Source: Aquilaria yunnanensis | Taxonomy: Eukaryota; Streptophyta; Magnoliopsida; Malvales; Thymelaeaceae | Direction: 5' to 3' | NCBI GenBank assembly: GCA_039654915.1 | Contig: CM077594.1 | Span: forward strand, 22,195,001 to 22,259,000 | Length of the DNA: 64,000 bases | Part shown: positions 43,201 through 54,539 of the stretch, one piece after another | Numbering within the stretch: position 1 is the first letter of the stretch | Layout of the letters: every line of letters begins with the position of its first letter | Position numbers and translations under genes: made by a program | Notes under the pieces: generated by a model | Told to the model about the DNA's origin: nothing | The model's input: only the letters and a program-made list of their open reading frames with translations | The model's database searches: none

Positions 43201-44055
43201 GGAAAAAGGAGAGAAAGAAGAACGCGGGCGGCGCGGCGGCGGGAGTTAGGCACGACGGCGACGGCGTCGGGACGGCCGGACGACGGCGGCAGGACGGTTG
43301 GGCGGAGGCGTGGTGGCCGGCGGACGGCGGTGGTGGGCACGGCGAGAGAGAGAGACAGAGAGAGAGAGAGAAAGAGAGACGGAACAGAGAAAAAAAGTTT
43401 TGGCTTTCTGGGGAAGAAGGGAAGAGGGCTGGGGCTAAGGGATGTAATTTTATCTTTTTTTAAAACTGAGCTCTAAGTTTTTTTTCTATTTTTTTTCTGT
43501 GTTCAGCACAAAATTTGGGGGGGCTATTTATAGAGGAAGTTTAGCTGAACTGTTGATGGATAAATTAATAAAAAATTTCAAACTTATCTCTTAAATTGGT
43601 AAAATGACAATTTTAGTCCTTTACGTCTCTCAGCCTCTGGATAAGTTCCTGAAGCTTCTGATTTTGACAATTTTGTCGTTTTCTGTCAATTTGAGCCAAA
43701 AACGTCGGCAGGCTCAAAATTTTATGTGACAAACTGCCAAATGCTCCTGGAACTTTCAGAATTTGTCAATTTTGCCTGAAACTTCTTAATTTTGTCATTT
43801 TTACCTCAAACTTTTAAATTTTGTCATTTTTATGGAGTTTTCTTTTTTTCTTTCAAACATACACATATACACACATATATCAAATCTTCACAAAACAAAA
43901 CAAAAAAAATATATATATATTTTAAACTAATTAAAAAAATTTAGTAATAATAATAACAATAATAATAATAATAATACATTTTTTTTATTTAATTTTTTTT
44001 TTATTTAATTTTTTTTAAAATTATTTTAATGGCCGGACGAAATTGGGTGTCAACA
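40251..44055 (-). repeat. 5' LTR of the Ogre element (3805 bp)
   Basis: Direct repeat of 16744-20549 with the same internal features: TATA box 43525-43532, GC-rich island about 43052-43345, CT-rich tract about 40860-41232, structured island about 41375-41468 and the four 36-base motifs. Starts TGTTGACACC and ends CCACA on the coding strand. Confidence 0.95.
43525..43532 (-). promoter_or_regulatory. TATA box of the 5' LTR, presumed genomic RNA promoter
   Basis: TATAAATA on the coding strand. Transcription would start near 43500 and run through the GC-rich island and about 3.2 kb of R-U5 before ORF1. Confidence 0.65.
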
Positions 44056-44060
44056 GCTAT
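44056..44060. repeat. Target-site duplication GCTAT, right
   Basis: Directly follows the 5' LTR and equals 16739-16743. Confidence 0.93.
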
Positions 44061-46600
44061 CACATATAGTATATCGGTAGCTTCAATCTCCTGGTTTGAT
44101 AAAATGGCATCGGTGGTAGAAAATGTTGAAGGGACCTTCAAAACTTCACTCTGGATTTCATTGTTATTAGATAATGTATCATTCTAACAAATTTCATGCT
44201 CCATCGGCGTAACAGGTTCACTATAATTGCATAATGATAAAGTTTTAATTGTACATGAATATACCCTTAAGAAAATATAAGTAATCTGTTGGAATTGATT
44301 GTAACTCACTGAATATAATGGAACCGTTTGAGTGATGAAGTCTCTACGGTGTCCTTTGCATCAACTGTCCTCTTCATGCCATTATGTAACTGCGTTTGAT
44401 ATACATAACATCGAAAGTATGAATAGAGTACATTAGTAAGGCATGTTAAAAATTATTAGGAAGATAATGCATATAAATAAATAAGTAATACGTACGCATG
44501 AAATGCTGCGAAGAACTCTTCTTGCTTCAGTCACATAATCAACAGGTTGTGCATTTTTAATCGTAAATCCAGAATATTTGTTATCACGGTTATACTGGAT
44601 AACTTGAACCAGCCAAACAAATTCTAAACCTTGAAGTCGTTTGAATATCCTATCAACTGTTTCTTGACCATTTTCCTGATACAAAATAGTGAGGCATAAG
44701 GTCTAGTAGGGTGTGGAATCTTGGGTTGAGTAGGGGAGGATACAAACCGAACTATAGCCCATGACTAATTCAGAGGCAGAATACTGAAGCAATTGCCTTC
44801 CGATAGCATCAAGCAAAACAAAACAACCTGTTGTATAATGATCTCTAACTTTCACACCAACTTTCTAACTTTACATTTTGTAAAATAAAATGAAATCAAT
44901 ATTTTTTTATAATAAACCTAATTCTAGTGTACATATTACACCAACTGAATTGGATTACTATGGAAATAAATAGTAAGGACAACATTCAACTTACTGAGTA
45001 GCAGGTGTACTGGTTGTGATGTTACAACCACTACAATAAAAACATGGTCCTTGTTCAATTACCTTCCGAAGGCAAAAGCGACAACCAAGGTTACAAGGAA
45101 ATGATTGGTCAACAGAAATAATTTCCGCAAGGCAGTTAAACACAGTGTGCTAAAAAGATCATATAGAAGGTATACCATAGTATTTGAGGAATCATATTAG
45201 TAATATACAAAATTAATCACTTCATATACCTTTGCTGCAATCGAGGCATGGACATATTCAAGTTCACAGAGTGCAAGCCGATGGAAAGCCTTAGGAGTTG
45301 CTGACTTAGAAGCGTCTAAGTTGGTAGGGTAAATTTTGGAAACACCAACTTCACCAACCTCAGATCTTGTAAATTGTGGGAATAGTAGCATGGAAATGGA
45401 ACTATGGTTAACAGGATATTGTTTATGTATAATATGTTAATAACAATATAAGAAAGGAATTGAGAAAAGCTTACGATTTCAATAAAGTGGCAGTTTCAGG
45501 TAAGTCTAAATTAGCATAAAGTTAGTTCCACATGTAGACATAACATAATATCTACCTAAATATTATGTGAAGCATATATATTTAAATGGATGGCAATAAG
45601 AATTAAGAGTACAATGTAGTGTGTCACATTATTTCACAAGATTTATGGTTGATTAACATACCATGATACACCTTCACGTACATGCATGTAACAATTACAT
45701 GATCCTGATGATCATAAAATTCATCAAAAGAGAGAAGGTGTACTTTATCGCCCTACAGAACAACCTATATTTCAGCTTCTCTGAAAGAATAAGAAATGTA
45801 AAAAATCAATACTAATATATTAAGTATATGGTATATATAAAAGTGAGGAGAAATAGAAACATACATGTTATTCTTCAACCAAATACTATGCATTTGTGCA
45901 AGAACACCATCACTTTTTTTCTGGTCACGAGTGGGCTTACACATAAACAACTTTCCAATAATATCTGATACATTAGTTATACAATGATCATAAGATTATT
46001 AGATTTGTATTTCATTTATAAATAGTGAATTAAGAAGGTGTAAAAGATTAATAAGTTTAGGGTCAAAGCACCTGTGCAAATCTTGTTATCTGGATACCTT
46101 AATGGGATGTCTGAGTAATTAACAAACTCAAACCTATGCCAAGCAATTTCGATACAGTCACCCAAGACAGCAGTTACAGATGTGAACTGGGAGAAATAAA
46201 TTTTGTATGGTGACATCACTGGATTAAAGGTGGGTGGGGTATGTGCAACTGTAAAATTCTTAATGGTATAAACACCCCCCTCTAGAAGCATAGCATGAAA
46301 CTTATCCACTTTTGCTAGTGGCACCCTTGCACAAATATGATCATTCTACAAAATATGCGTAAATAAAACTTAGAATAAGTTCTCTATGTACATGTTATCT
46401 TAAACAATAAATATGAATGTTAGAATACTTACATATGCATCTAAAAGTATCATATCAATACCAAGGTAGGTGCCATCAGATGATATAATAGAATCCCAAA
46501 TACGGGTAATGCAAGCCTTCAATGACCAATTAAACCCAACTGTCGCAAAGTTATGAATAAGGTGATTTTGTTGCCTCATTTAGACCAATTAAACCTATGA
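44061..46600 (-). pseudogene. Helitron B RPA70-like gene, multi-exon, interrupted by the Ogre insertion
   Basis: Minus-strand exons match RPA large-subunit domains. 46590-46450 begins an OB fold (TRIWDSIISS, MILLDAY); 46324-46070 continues it (KFHAMLLEGGVYTIKNFTV, then CIEIAWHRFEFVNY). 45391-45197 and 45140-45000 hold a C-terminal zinc ribbon with several cysteines (PCNLGCRFC and CFYCSGC). 44684-44500 (FKRLQGLEFVWLVQVIQYN, ARRVLRSIS) is the end of that domain. AT-rich introns separate them. The 3' part is displaced by 27 kb. Presumed role: single-strand DNA binding during Helitron transposition. Exon borders are approximate and some boundaries may be decayed. Confidence 0.65.
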
Positions 46601-47443
46601 AAGGAAAAACACATACTTATATGAGCATAAGGAATGTAAGCAAGGAAGAAGTCATAATAAATCATCTGTTAGGAGAATTTTTTAGTAATAATTGTTAAAA
46701 TTAAAATTAAATTGACATACATGGTCATGAAATGGTTTTCACCTAATTTAACATCAATTTAGTTTGCCAAATACTTCTTGGTATACAATGTTTTTTGTCA
46801 AAGAATTATTATTTGTACTGTTGTTACATATCAACACTTTGAATCCATCAAGAGAAGTGACACGCGAAGCAGCAACATATAGTTGGCCATGGCCAAAAAC
46901 TGGTTCAGGGAGGTACAACCCAACATGATTAAATGTTTGGCCCTGACTCTTGTTTACTGTCATCGCGAAACAACGGGTAATGCAAGCCTTCAATGACCAA
47001 TTAAACCCAACTGTCGCAAAGTTATGAATAAGGTGATTTTGTTGCCTCATTTAGACCAATTAAACCTATGAAAGGAAAAACACATACTTATATGAGCATA
47101 AGGAATGTAAGCAAGGAAGAAGTCATAATAAATCATCTGTTAGGAGAATTTTTTAGTAATAATTGTTAAAATTAAAATTAAATTGACATACATGGTCATG
47201 AAATGGTTTTCACCTAATTTAACATCAATTTAGTTTGCCAAATACTTCTTGGTATACAATGTTTTTTGTCAAAGAATTATTATTTGTACTGTTGTTACAT
47301 ATCAACACTTTGAATCCATCAAGAGAAGTGACACGCGAAGCAGCAACATATAGTTGGCCATGGCCAAAAACTGGTTCAGGGAGGTACAACCCAACATGAT
47401 TAAATGTTTGGCCCTGACTCTTGTTTACTGTCATCGCGAAACA
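46502..47443. repeat. Tandem duplication, two 471-bp copies, in Helitron B
   Basis: 46502-46972 and 46973-47443 appear identical by eye. Each contains part of the RPA first exon, the intergenic spacer and the C-terminal end of the helicase (KSQGQTFNHVGLYLPEP onward). The inner copy creates a chimeric frame at 47050-46754 in which an RPA exon start is fused to the helicase tail. Confidence 0.9.
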
Positions 47444-49369
47444 TGGTTTGACAAAGAATTGCCGACGTGATAAATTAAAAGGTAAGTGCGTGTCTGACGG
47501 CACCATTTCAATACGTGGAATAAAGCAACGCATCTCTGCATTTCTTCCTGTCAAAACCTCTGCCTTGATAATACATTCAGCTAATCTTGTAACAATAAGT
47601 CTTGTCCCATTACACAAACCACATGTTTGGTTTATGTTCCTCATTAGAATAATTGGCACCCTAGCCTTTGGTGATAATATATGGTTTGGAAGACCAGAGA
47701 ACTTTAATGTGTTAAGGTACTCAACCAGATACAACGAAGAGTGGGCATCAGCATTTTCAGACGTAGGAGATATACAATCTGCACTCAAGTATGTTGTCAA
47801 GTCCCCTAACAATTGACCCATGATATTATTGTTGACAATATCAACTGTATCATTTTTTGGTGAGAGTATTGCCTTCTCTCTCAGGTACTGCATGTTAGTT
47901 AATCTTGCCTGTAAATCTGGATATGTAGATGTTATAACATCAACAATCGGGTCATTGGTAGACTCAATAAAAAACATATTAGGTATTTTCGTCCATGTTG
48001 CATCCTCCTCATCTTCATGAAGTTTTACTAAGGGTAATCTTCCCTCCCCAAGTTGTAGTATCCAATCAGAAAATAGTGCAACACTATCAGATGTTGAGTT
48101 CTGCAATCTCATATTTTGATGCAATGTGTAAACTCGACAATGTGACCATAATGTAGACGAACAAATTGTGGCTGTAACAATATCACCTCTACTTTCGCGA
48201 CTAATAACAGGTAAGATTTGTTTAAAGTCATCGCCGAGAACAATTGTTTTTCCACCAAAAATTTTCTGCTCGGCAATATGGTCTTGTACACGCATAAGAT
48301 CTTGTAATGTTCAATCAAGAGCCTCAAATGCATTTTTATGTGTCATTGGTGCTTCATCCCATATGATTAAGTTTGTTCGGCAAAGAAGTTCAGATAATGG
48401 GGTAGACTGTTTGACATTACACATTGATTCCTTGTCTAACTTGATCGAAATTTTAAAACGTGAATGTGCGGTACGGCCACCAGGTAATAATAGTGCTGCA
48501 ATCCCAAACGATGCAACGGCCAATGCGGTTTTTCCTTTAGAACGGACATGTGAAAGAATAGTACGCCATAGATATGTTTTACTAGTTCCTCCACTGCCAT
48601 AGACAAAAAAGAAGCCACCTAATCCTAAATAGATTGATCCGACAACCGAATCATACACAATTTTTTTTCCTTCGTTAAGGCCAAAAAATAATGATGCATG
48701 TTCAGTTGTCAATGCAACATGATCATAATTAAACTCTTCTATGATTAAAGAATTCTCCTCCACCACAATTGTGCTAAGATCGGGGAAAGGCATACCTGCA
48801 AATTCTTTCAAAGATCGTCCAAGCCGATTAATGCACTTTTCAATTTCATAAAGTGCATAATTATACTTGTCCACATCTGCCAGCACGAAATAGGGATCAT
48901 TCTTTAATGTGCGTTGTATCATTAGAATATCATCCAAAAGAGCTTCATGGTGTTGGTCCCACAATTTGATAGGGTCCACAACATGGTAAAATAGAAGTAA
49001 TGTGACAAAAAGATCTCGTAGTTGGCTACCCATTGCCCATTTTGCAGCTTCACGTAATGCTTCATGCCATTCTCCATCACCATTAAGCAAACTTAAGGCA
49101 AGACACGCTTCCTTGAATGTCGGATGTAAAACACCACGAACTGTGCACAAATCCTCATATGATGTCGGGCCTCGTTGTACATTTAGTAACATCCGAATAT
49201 AGTATCTCTCACCAGCAGTTGGGTGCACATAGTACAACCTTCCAACACTTTTCCCTCTAACACGTTTTGTCCACTTTTTAAACTGTCGATTCCAAACATA
49301 AACATGCTTTATTGGGAACTCTATATATGTAAGCCGTTTAGCTTCAGAGTAAGTAGAATTTCGACGCAT
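47225..49369 (-). pseudogene. Helitron B RepHel, PIF1-like helicase segment (single in-frame TGA)
   Basis: Two frames, 49369-48311 and 48295-47225, are in the same register and separated by one TGA at 48313-48311, so the helicase is nearly intact. Walker A reads GSGGTSKTY (family has glycine where serine stands), Walker B IIWDEAPM, motif III LGDDFKQ instead of GGDFRQ, and the C-terminal motifs KSQGQTFNHVGLYLP and GQLYVAASRVTS are present. The protein ends with YQEVFGKLN. Altered Walker A and motif III predict loss of ATPase activity. Helitron A has its stop at the corresponding codon. Confidence 0.87.
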
Positions 49370-50649
49370 TCATACTGGTAATACTATCTTGTTGAATTCG
49401 CATCACTTCATGAATATCAGCATTGTCAGGGAATAGTATATTCTGCTCGTTTGGCAAGTGAAATGAAAACCGCTCTATATGTGGGTCATGTTTATGAATG
49501 TCAAAACCAAATATTCTCCAGCAAGCTTTAGATGCAGAAATATATCTACAATCTAAATACTGTTTGATTTCATCAACCTGACCAGTAGAACCTTCAATCA
49601 CAACAGTTGATCTATCAATCCCCTTGTTCATGTACTTACACAAGTACTTAATGCACTTATCCCTATTTGTCTTCCCTACATTAACGTGATAGTCATGCTT
49701 AACAACCAAATCAACATTATGGGGAATGACTGATCGGTTGTCAAGGTCTATCCCATTTTTTGTAACAGTAGTAAAGGAATGCCTTCACCTATATATTGGA
49801 AAACCATCTTCACCAATTGATGTTTCAGATTAAAATGAACGTGGATATATTTTCTTGCATCGCCCATTAACCATGCATGGAGACCTATGGTTAGCATATC
49901 CACATGGGCCATACATCATATGTCGTGCGATAGCTGTGTAGCCAATAAGGTCAATATCCTTATTAGGCAACTCGGTTGAGATGTATCTGTCCAACATTCC
50001 AAGGTCATTAATTTTATCTTCCGGGTGCAAAAAAAAGAGCAATATGCGCATGTGGAAGTCCACACTTTTGGTGCTTTATTGTTACAATAACTGCATATAT
50101 CAAAAAATAGAACCTCAAATTATTAAATACTTACTACCAAGAGATATACTCTCTATATATTCTAGTGTGTAAATATAGATTACCTCAAATTGTTCTCCCA
50201 AAATGTTTGCCTTTAGTTACGTCCTCTAACAAAGAGTATAACTTCATTTCGAAAACACGATCTACAATATCTGGTCGATCATCAGCAGTCTGTCCTAGGA
50301 TAAACTCCAAACATGATGTTATCTCATTCCACTTAGGGTTGCACGTCATTGTTATGAACAAATCTGAATGTCCAATCGAACGACATATAGCCATTGCATC
50401 TTGATAATTCTGGGTCATGTACCTTAGGCCTCCAGTAAAAGAGGATGGCAAAATGCAAGGTTTGCTTGTGCGATAGCCAACTATGTCACCCCTATTCACA
50501 GCATCTTGTAAACCACACAATAACTCTGCACGTAGAATATTCTGATGACTTCTAATATAGGTAAAGCGTTGTTCAAGAATGCAATAATACGCATAAATGA
50601 CATATTGTTGGAAAAGCCTCCCACCATGAAGTACCATTGAATGACACAT
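49344..50649 (-). pseudogene. Helitron B RepHel, HUH Rep nuclease segment (broken)
   Basis: 50649-50185 holds the first Rep motif (LFITMTCNPKW); an intron-like gap follows to about 50100. Near 50078-50020 the reading is KCGLPHAHIALFL with the HUH histidines. A poly-T run near 50030 shifts the frame, after which HPEDKINDLGMLDRYIS continues (50063-49830). 49709-49344 contains IKYLCKYMNKGID, the tyrosine region. A TAA-type stop follows PRSF near 49830. The nuclease is therefore inactive in this copy. Confidence 0.8.
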
Positions 50650-51480
50650 AGTAACTTATTACGTATAGTGCCATCCATAGTACTATTACGATGAAGGATC
50701 CCTTCATGGAAACCATCAGCGCCATTAGGGAGCAAAATAGGGAAGCGCAAAGACATTAACTTCGGATGTAGGATATCAATCCTGCAAGGACCATGAGCAT
50801 GGGTGAAGACAACAATATCTCGCTTGTCACCCTCTTCCTCTTCTAGGCCAACGGTTAATCCAGCAATCTCTTTAGACTCTGGGAGGTTATAGCGACTGCC
50901 ATCTCCAGATCTTGATGTTAATAACCTCAATTTTACACAATAGTTATTAGACTCTTGATACATATCACGTGCCCTCCTGAATGCTCTTACAAGCTGATTA
51001 TGCTCATCGAACATGCGTGTGAGGCCTTCAACAATCTCCTTATCCATATAACTATTATGAGACTTTCCAAAGCTCCTAATACGATTGTCTATTTCATGCT
51101 TAGTATCATGTATGTACAATTGAGCAAATCTCAGAACATTGCCTTCACTCGGAACTAAAGACCCAATTCGATGGTGGTTTTCACCTCTTAATTGGAACAT
51201 TGGTTGTCCTTCTTCATTTATTTCCATATTAATGTTAGCCCCAGTAGAAGTAAAAGAAAAATGACAGTTGAACTCTCAAATATTTTTACGAAAATACTTT
51301 GACAAAGGACCTCTTCCATAGTCCATTAAAGTTCGAAGAAAATCAGGAGCTGGTGCCTCATGTGGCAACTGGACTTTCCCTTTCTGGCAACATATGGAAA
51401 ATGTAGGGTTCCTTTACCGTTGTGAGCGAATACTCCTCTCACCATACCAAACTTTGGCTTGACAATGTTCATAAGGGCAT
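50496..51480 (-). pseudogene. Helitron B RepHel, N-terminal segment
   Basis: 51227-50496 encodes the Helitron_like_N region (FAQLYIHDTKHE, VRAFRRARDMY, DIVVFTHAHGPCRIDILHPKLMSLRFPILLP). Toward 50640 the frame shifts into that of 50649-50185. Upstream, 51480-51280 contains the cysteine-rich entry domain in decayed form. Compared with Helitron A this part is better preserved: the 243-codon frame covers what needs two frames there. Confidence 0.75.
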
Positions 51481-51749
51481 ATACGATCTGGTGGCCTGAA
51501 ATCTTCTCTTTCCATAAACTGCCCTATTCAGGAAATATTTTTTTAAAAAAGTCCAGGTACTGATAGGAGGAAAAGATTGGATATGAAAAGTAATAAGAAT
51601 CTTACTATGATGTCGGAAAACTGTTAGTTGTTTAGTGTCACAATTGTCTCCATCGAAAAGGCCAGATAACAGATTATCTGAATAATTGGCTTCATAGATT
51701 AGGCTAAAGGATGCGAATGAAAAATATTGAAAAGACCCATAAAGTAAAA

Positions 51750-52277
51750 GGTACCTTCGGTAATGTCACCAATATCATCAAGAGGGAGCATAGAAAGGGG
51801 TTCAACTTCTGGAATTATTGCACGTACTCTCTTATGCGGGGGCTAGTGGGAATTGGATGAGTTACCTACTTCAAGAGTACAAATTGGGAAGGGCCTAATA
51901 GTACTTTGAGTAGTGACACACGAAATTTGCCCAACAGTTGCAGAGTTAGGCAAATGAGCAATTGATTGATGTAAACTCAGACAATGGTTTGTTATATCCG
52001 TGAGAGGAGTACGTGGCATTGGCTGATCACCACCATTATTTAATGGTCCGGGGATAGAATTTTGAGTTAAAATGAAGGAATGTGGAGGCCATTGGTTCTC
52101 ATTTGATCCTTTAATAGTAATAGTGGATCGAAAAGAATTAATTCTCGGTATATATGTATTGGGAGTGCCAGTTTCTGATGTAGGTGTTGACTGGAACAAT
52201 GCAGGAGCACGCGCACGCAATGGTGCACGTGATCGTAAAATCTGTCTACCTTGAGCTCTTCTATCTGTAACATCCAT
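51750..52277 (-). pseudogene. Helitron B RepHel, leader exon
   Basis: ATG at 52277 (MDVTDRRAQGRQILRSR) opens 144 codons rich in Ser/Thr/Pro, as in other plant RepHel leaders; the middle (PMPRTPLTDITNH) corresponds to the 18-221 frame of Helitron A. A TAG at 51845-51843 interrupts, but the frame resumes with PPHKRVRAIIPEVEPLSMLPLDDIG and ends at a likely donor near 51754. Confidence 0.6.
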
Positions 52278-52299
52278 TTCCCCTATATATAGATTGGCC

Positions 52300-53640
52300 G
52301 TCTATGAAAAAGGACACTACAACTAAGTGGTTGTAATGTTATGAACAATATAATCAATGGAAGGGTAACATAATGAATAGTAGAACAACAACATGTAAAC
52401 TAAGGGTAACATTATGGAATAATTGATGTTATTCATAAAGTATGAATATGGTATATTTTAAGTTTATTATTTCAAGTATTTTAAAGAATTCTAAGTTTTT
52501 AAAACATTAATGACAAATATTAATTTCTTCATAAGTTTAATATAAGGTATGAATATAGTATATTTTAAGCTTATCATTTCCAGTGTTTTGAAGAATTATA
52601 AGTTATTATAAAATAGTTAAAAATGTTAATTTCTTTATATTTTATGTGAAGTAATATTTTTTTTCATAAAATTAGTCCAATAACACTACTAATTATATTA
52701 ATTTCAACCACACTTAAAGATTCAATGAAACAATTCAAATTGGTGGCATGCTTGTAGCAACGGGTTAATTTTTTTTTTTAACATTATGGAATAATTTATG
52801 TTATTCATAAAGTATGAATATGGTATATTTTAAGTTTATTAATTTCTTTATATTCTATATAAAGTAACAAAAAAATTTCATTAAATTAGTCCGATAACAC
52901 TACTAATTGTATTAATATTGCATACTTAAAGATTCAATTAAATAATTCAAAATGGTGGCATGCGTGTACGAAGTCGTTATTTTTTTAAGCTTGTCATTTC
53001 CGTTAATCAATTGCATGAATTTTTTTACATTCAATGTGAAGTATATATTAATTCATAAATGACTTCCATAACAGTACTAATAATTGCATAAAAAATCTTA
53101 AATTTTTAGATCTAAAAAAAATTGGACCAAAAATAAAAGGGCATATTTTTAAAAATAAGAACCATCGAAGGGCTTATCTGAAACAAATGACAAATGGATG
53201 TCCTCATTTGATTTCCAATAGGGTTTTCAGTGACTATAATTTGTATTAATTTGATTGGCCATACTGGAAAATGCACCATGCCCTATATTTATTTTAATTT
53301 GTCTCCATTTCTCCAGTTTACAACTTCCATCTCTCTCTCTCTCACATGTCTCTACTTTCTACCCTGTCGTTCTCTCTTCTCTCTCACCTGTCTTATTGCA
53401 ACCAATAAAGATATCCAGGTGCAGCGACGCCATGGGCTTGAACTTTCTGACACTTAACCGCCGTACCAATGTGTTTTCCGGTCACAACGTCTCCCACCTC
53501 GGCGGATATTTCCACAGAATTTAAAAAAATCTACATCAATAGGTTCTTTCTCTATTCTTCTTTATCACACTCTAAAGCTTTTTTTGTCAAATACTTTTCC
53601 AATTGCTCAAGATCTTCCTTCAAACTCTTGGGTTTCTTCC
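52300..53640. other. AT-rich region right of the Helitron B genes, including its unplaced 5' end
   Basis: Two related blocks ('attatggaataat', 'gttattcataaagtatgaat', 'atggtatattttaagtttat') start near 52410 and 52787. A CT-rich stretch lies at 53330-53395. The short frames over 53230-53675 are not convincing genes. The Helitron 5' TC end should lie in or near this interval, but I could not identify it. Confidence 0.5.
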
Positions 53641-53661
53641 TGACAAATACTAAACTACTTA

Positions 53662-54039
53662 GGGTTCAGATCTAGTAAACGTTTTACGGATCATGTAAAC
53701 TATAGTTTATGGACCATGGTTTGTACTGGACCTGTCTATTGTAGCTATTATGTGTATGTTCTCTTATTTTAATGTTTACTGGGTAGGGATTCTTTGGGAC
53801 TTCATATTTTTATTATCTTAGTAAGTTTTAGCTTGCATTTTTGTTCTGCAGGGTTCAAATCTAGTAAACGTCTTATGGATCATGTAAACTATAGGTAAAT
53901 TTATGGACCATGGTTTGTACTGGACCTGTCTATTGTAGCTATTATGTGTATGTTCTCTGATTTTAATGTTTACTAGGTAGGGATTCTTTGGGACTTCATA
54001 TTTTTATTATCTTAGTAAGTTTTAGGTTGCATTTTTATT
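53662..54039 (+). repeat. Tandem duplication with 189-bp period upstream of the PRS exon
   Basis: 'gggttc(a)gatctagtaaacg' begins at 53662 and again at 53851; the copies run through 'ggaccatggtttgtactgga' and end in 'cttagtaagttttag(c/g)ttgc'. They differ at several positions. The second copy ends directly at the splice acceptor of the PRS exon, so this is duplicated intron sequence. Confidence 0.8.
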
Positions 54040-54045
54040 CTGTAG

Positions 54046-54454
54046 GTGATGAACCTTATTGGTGATGTTAAGGGCAAGGTTGCAGTGATGGTGGATGACA
54101 TGATTGACACAGCTGGTTTGTTTCCCATAATTTATTTATACTCCAATTAGATGAAGTATATAGAAAGCTATCAAGACTTTACCCGCTGAAACTTATCAGC
54201 ATAAATGATCTACTTGTTTCTCACTTGGCCCTTAGTTGTGTCTGTCAAATTCTATTGTCAAAAGTTTGGCTCTGCTTATCAGCAAGCTGCCCTGAATGGG
54301 ACTGTCTGGACTTGGCAAACTTGTTTTTCATTTGGCTGCTGCTTAAGCTTCATGCGTTTATGTTTGATGTAGGAACAATCATTAAAAGCGTAGCTCTCTT
54401 ACACCAGAAGGGTGCAAGAGAAGTCTATGCTTGTTGCAGTCATGCGGTTTTTAG
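54046..54454 (+). pseudogene. PRS: Ribose-phosphate pyrophosphokinase (PRPP synthetase) gene fragment, two exons
   Basis: Exon 54046-54115 encodes [23 protein letters not shown], which contains the PRPP-binding signature of PRPP synthetases ([10 protein letters not shown]). After a GT-AG intron, exon 54373-54454 continues with GTIIKSVALLHQKGAREVYACCSHAVF, the following block of the enzyme. The splice phases fit and the exons have no stop, but the rest of the roughly 300-residue enzyme is not visible on either side. It is a gene fragment, either left by an old duplication or captured by the neighbouring Helitron, whose 5' end is unplaced. Confidence 0.85.
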
Positions 54455-54539
54455 GTATGAAGCTAAGTTTTTCATGGTTAAGCATTCCTTGTCCATCTAC
54501 CGTTATGTAATGGTAAAACTCTTTTGATAACTTTTCAGG

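Larger units (their letters stand above)
16744..44055 (-). mobile_element. Giant Ogre/Tat-type Ty3/gypsy retrotransposon with cargo genes, 27.3 kb
   Basis: Complete element on the - strand: 5' LTR 40251-44055, tRNA primer site 40230-40247, ORF1 37931-39625, gag-pro 34431-37742, intron 34234-34434, pol 30804-34233, four viral-NABP-like genes 26596-29508, a LOG gene 25292-25921, satellite array 20656-24595, polypurine tract 20554-20562, 3' LTR 16744-20549. LTRs start TGTTGACACCC and end CCACA on the coding strand and are flanked by GCTAT. ORF1 upstream of gag, an intron between protease and RT, a second RNase H, a tRNA-Arg-like primer site and tandem repeats in the 3' untranslated region are all described for the Ogre group of the Tat lineage. 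The LTRs differ at only a handful of positions, so insertion is recent. Confidence 0.94.
16229..52277 (-). mobile_element. Helitron B (minus strand), split by the Ogre insertion; 5' end beyond 52277 not resolved
   Basis: On the - strand, 52277 down to 44056 encodes the same series as Helitron A: N-terminal leader, Rep, PIF1-like helicase, RPA-like exons. The 3' part is displaced to 16743-16229 by the Ogre retrotransposon. The 3' terminus at 16229-16257 is canonical (hairpin, 9-base AT-rich spacer, CTAG, T on the - strand). Removing the insertion and one GCTAT copy restores an element of about 8.6 kb or more, the size class of Helitron A. The 5' TC end must lie to the right of 52277 and I could not place it. 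Helitrons A and B lie tail to tail. Confidence 0.85.
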
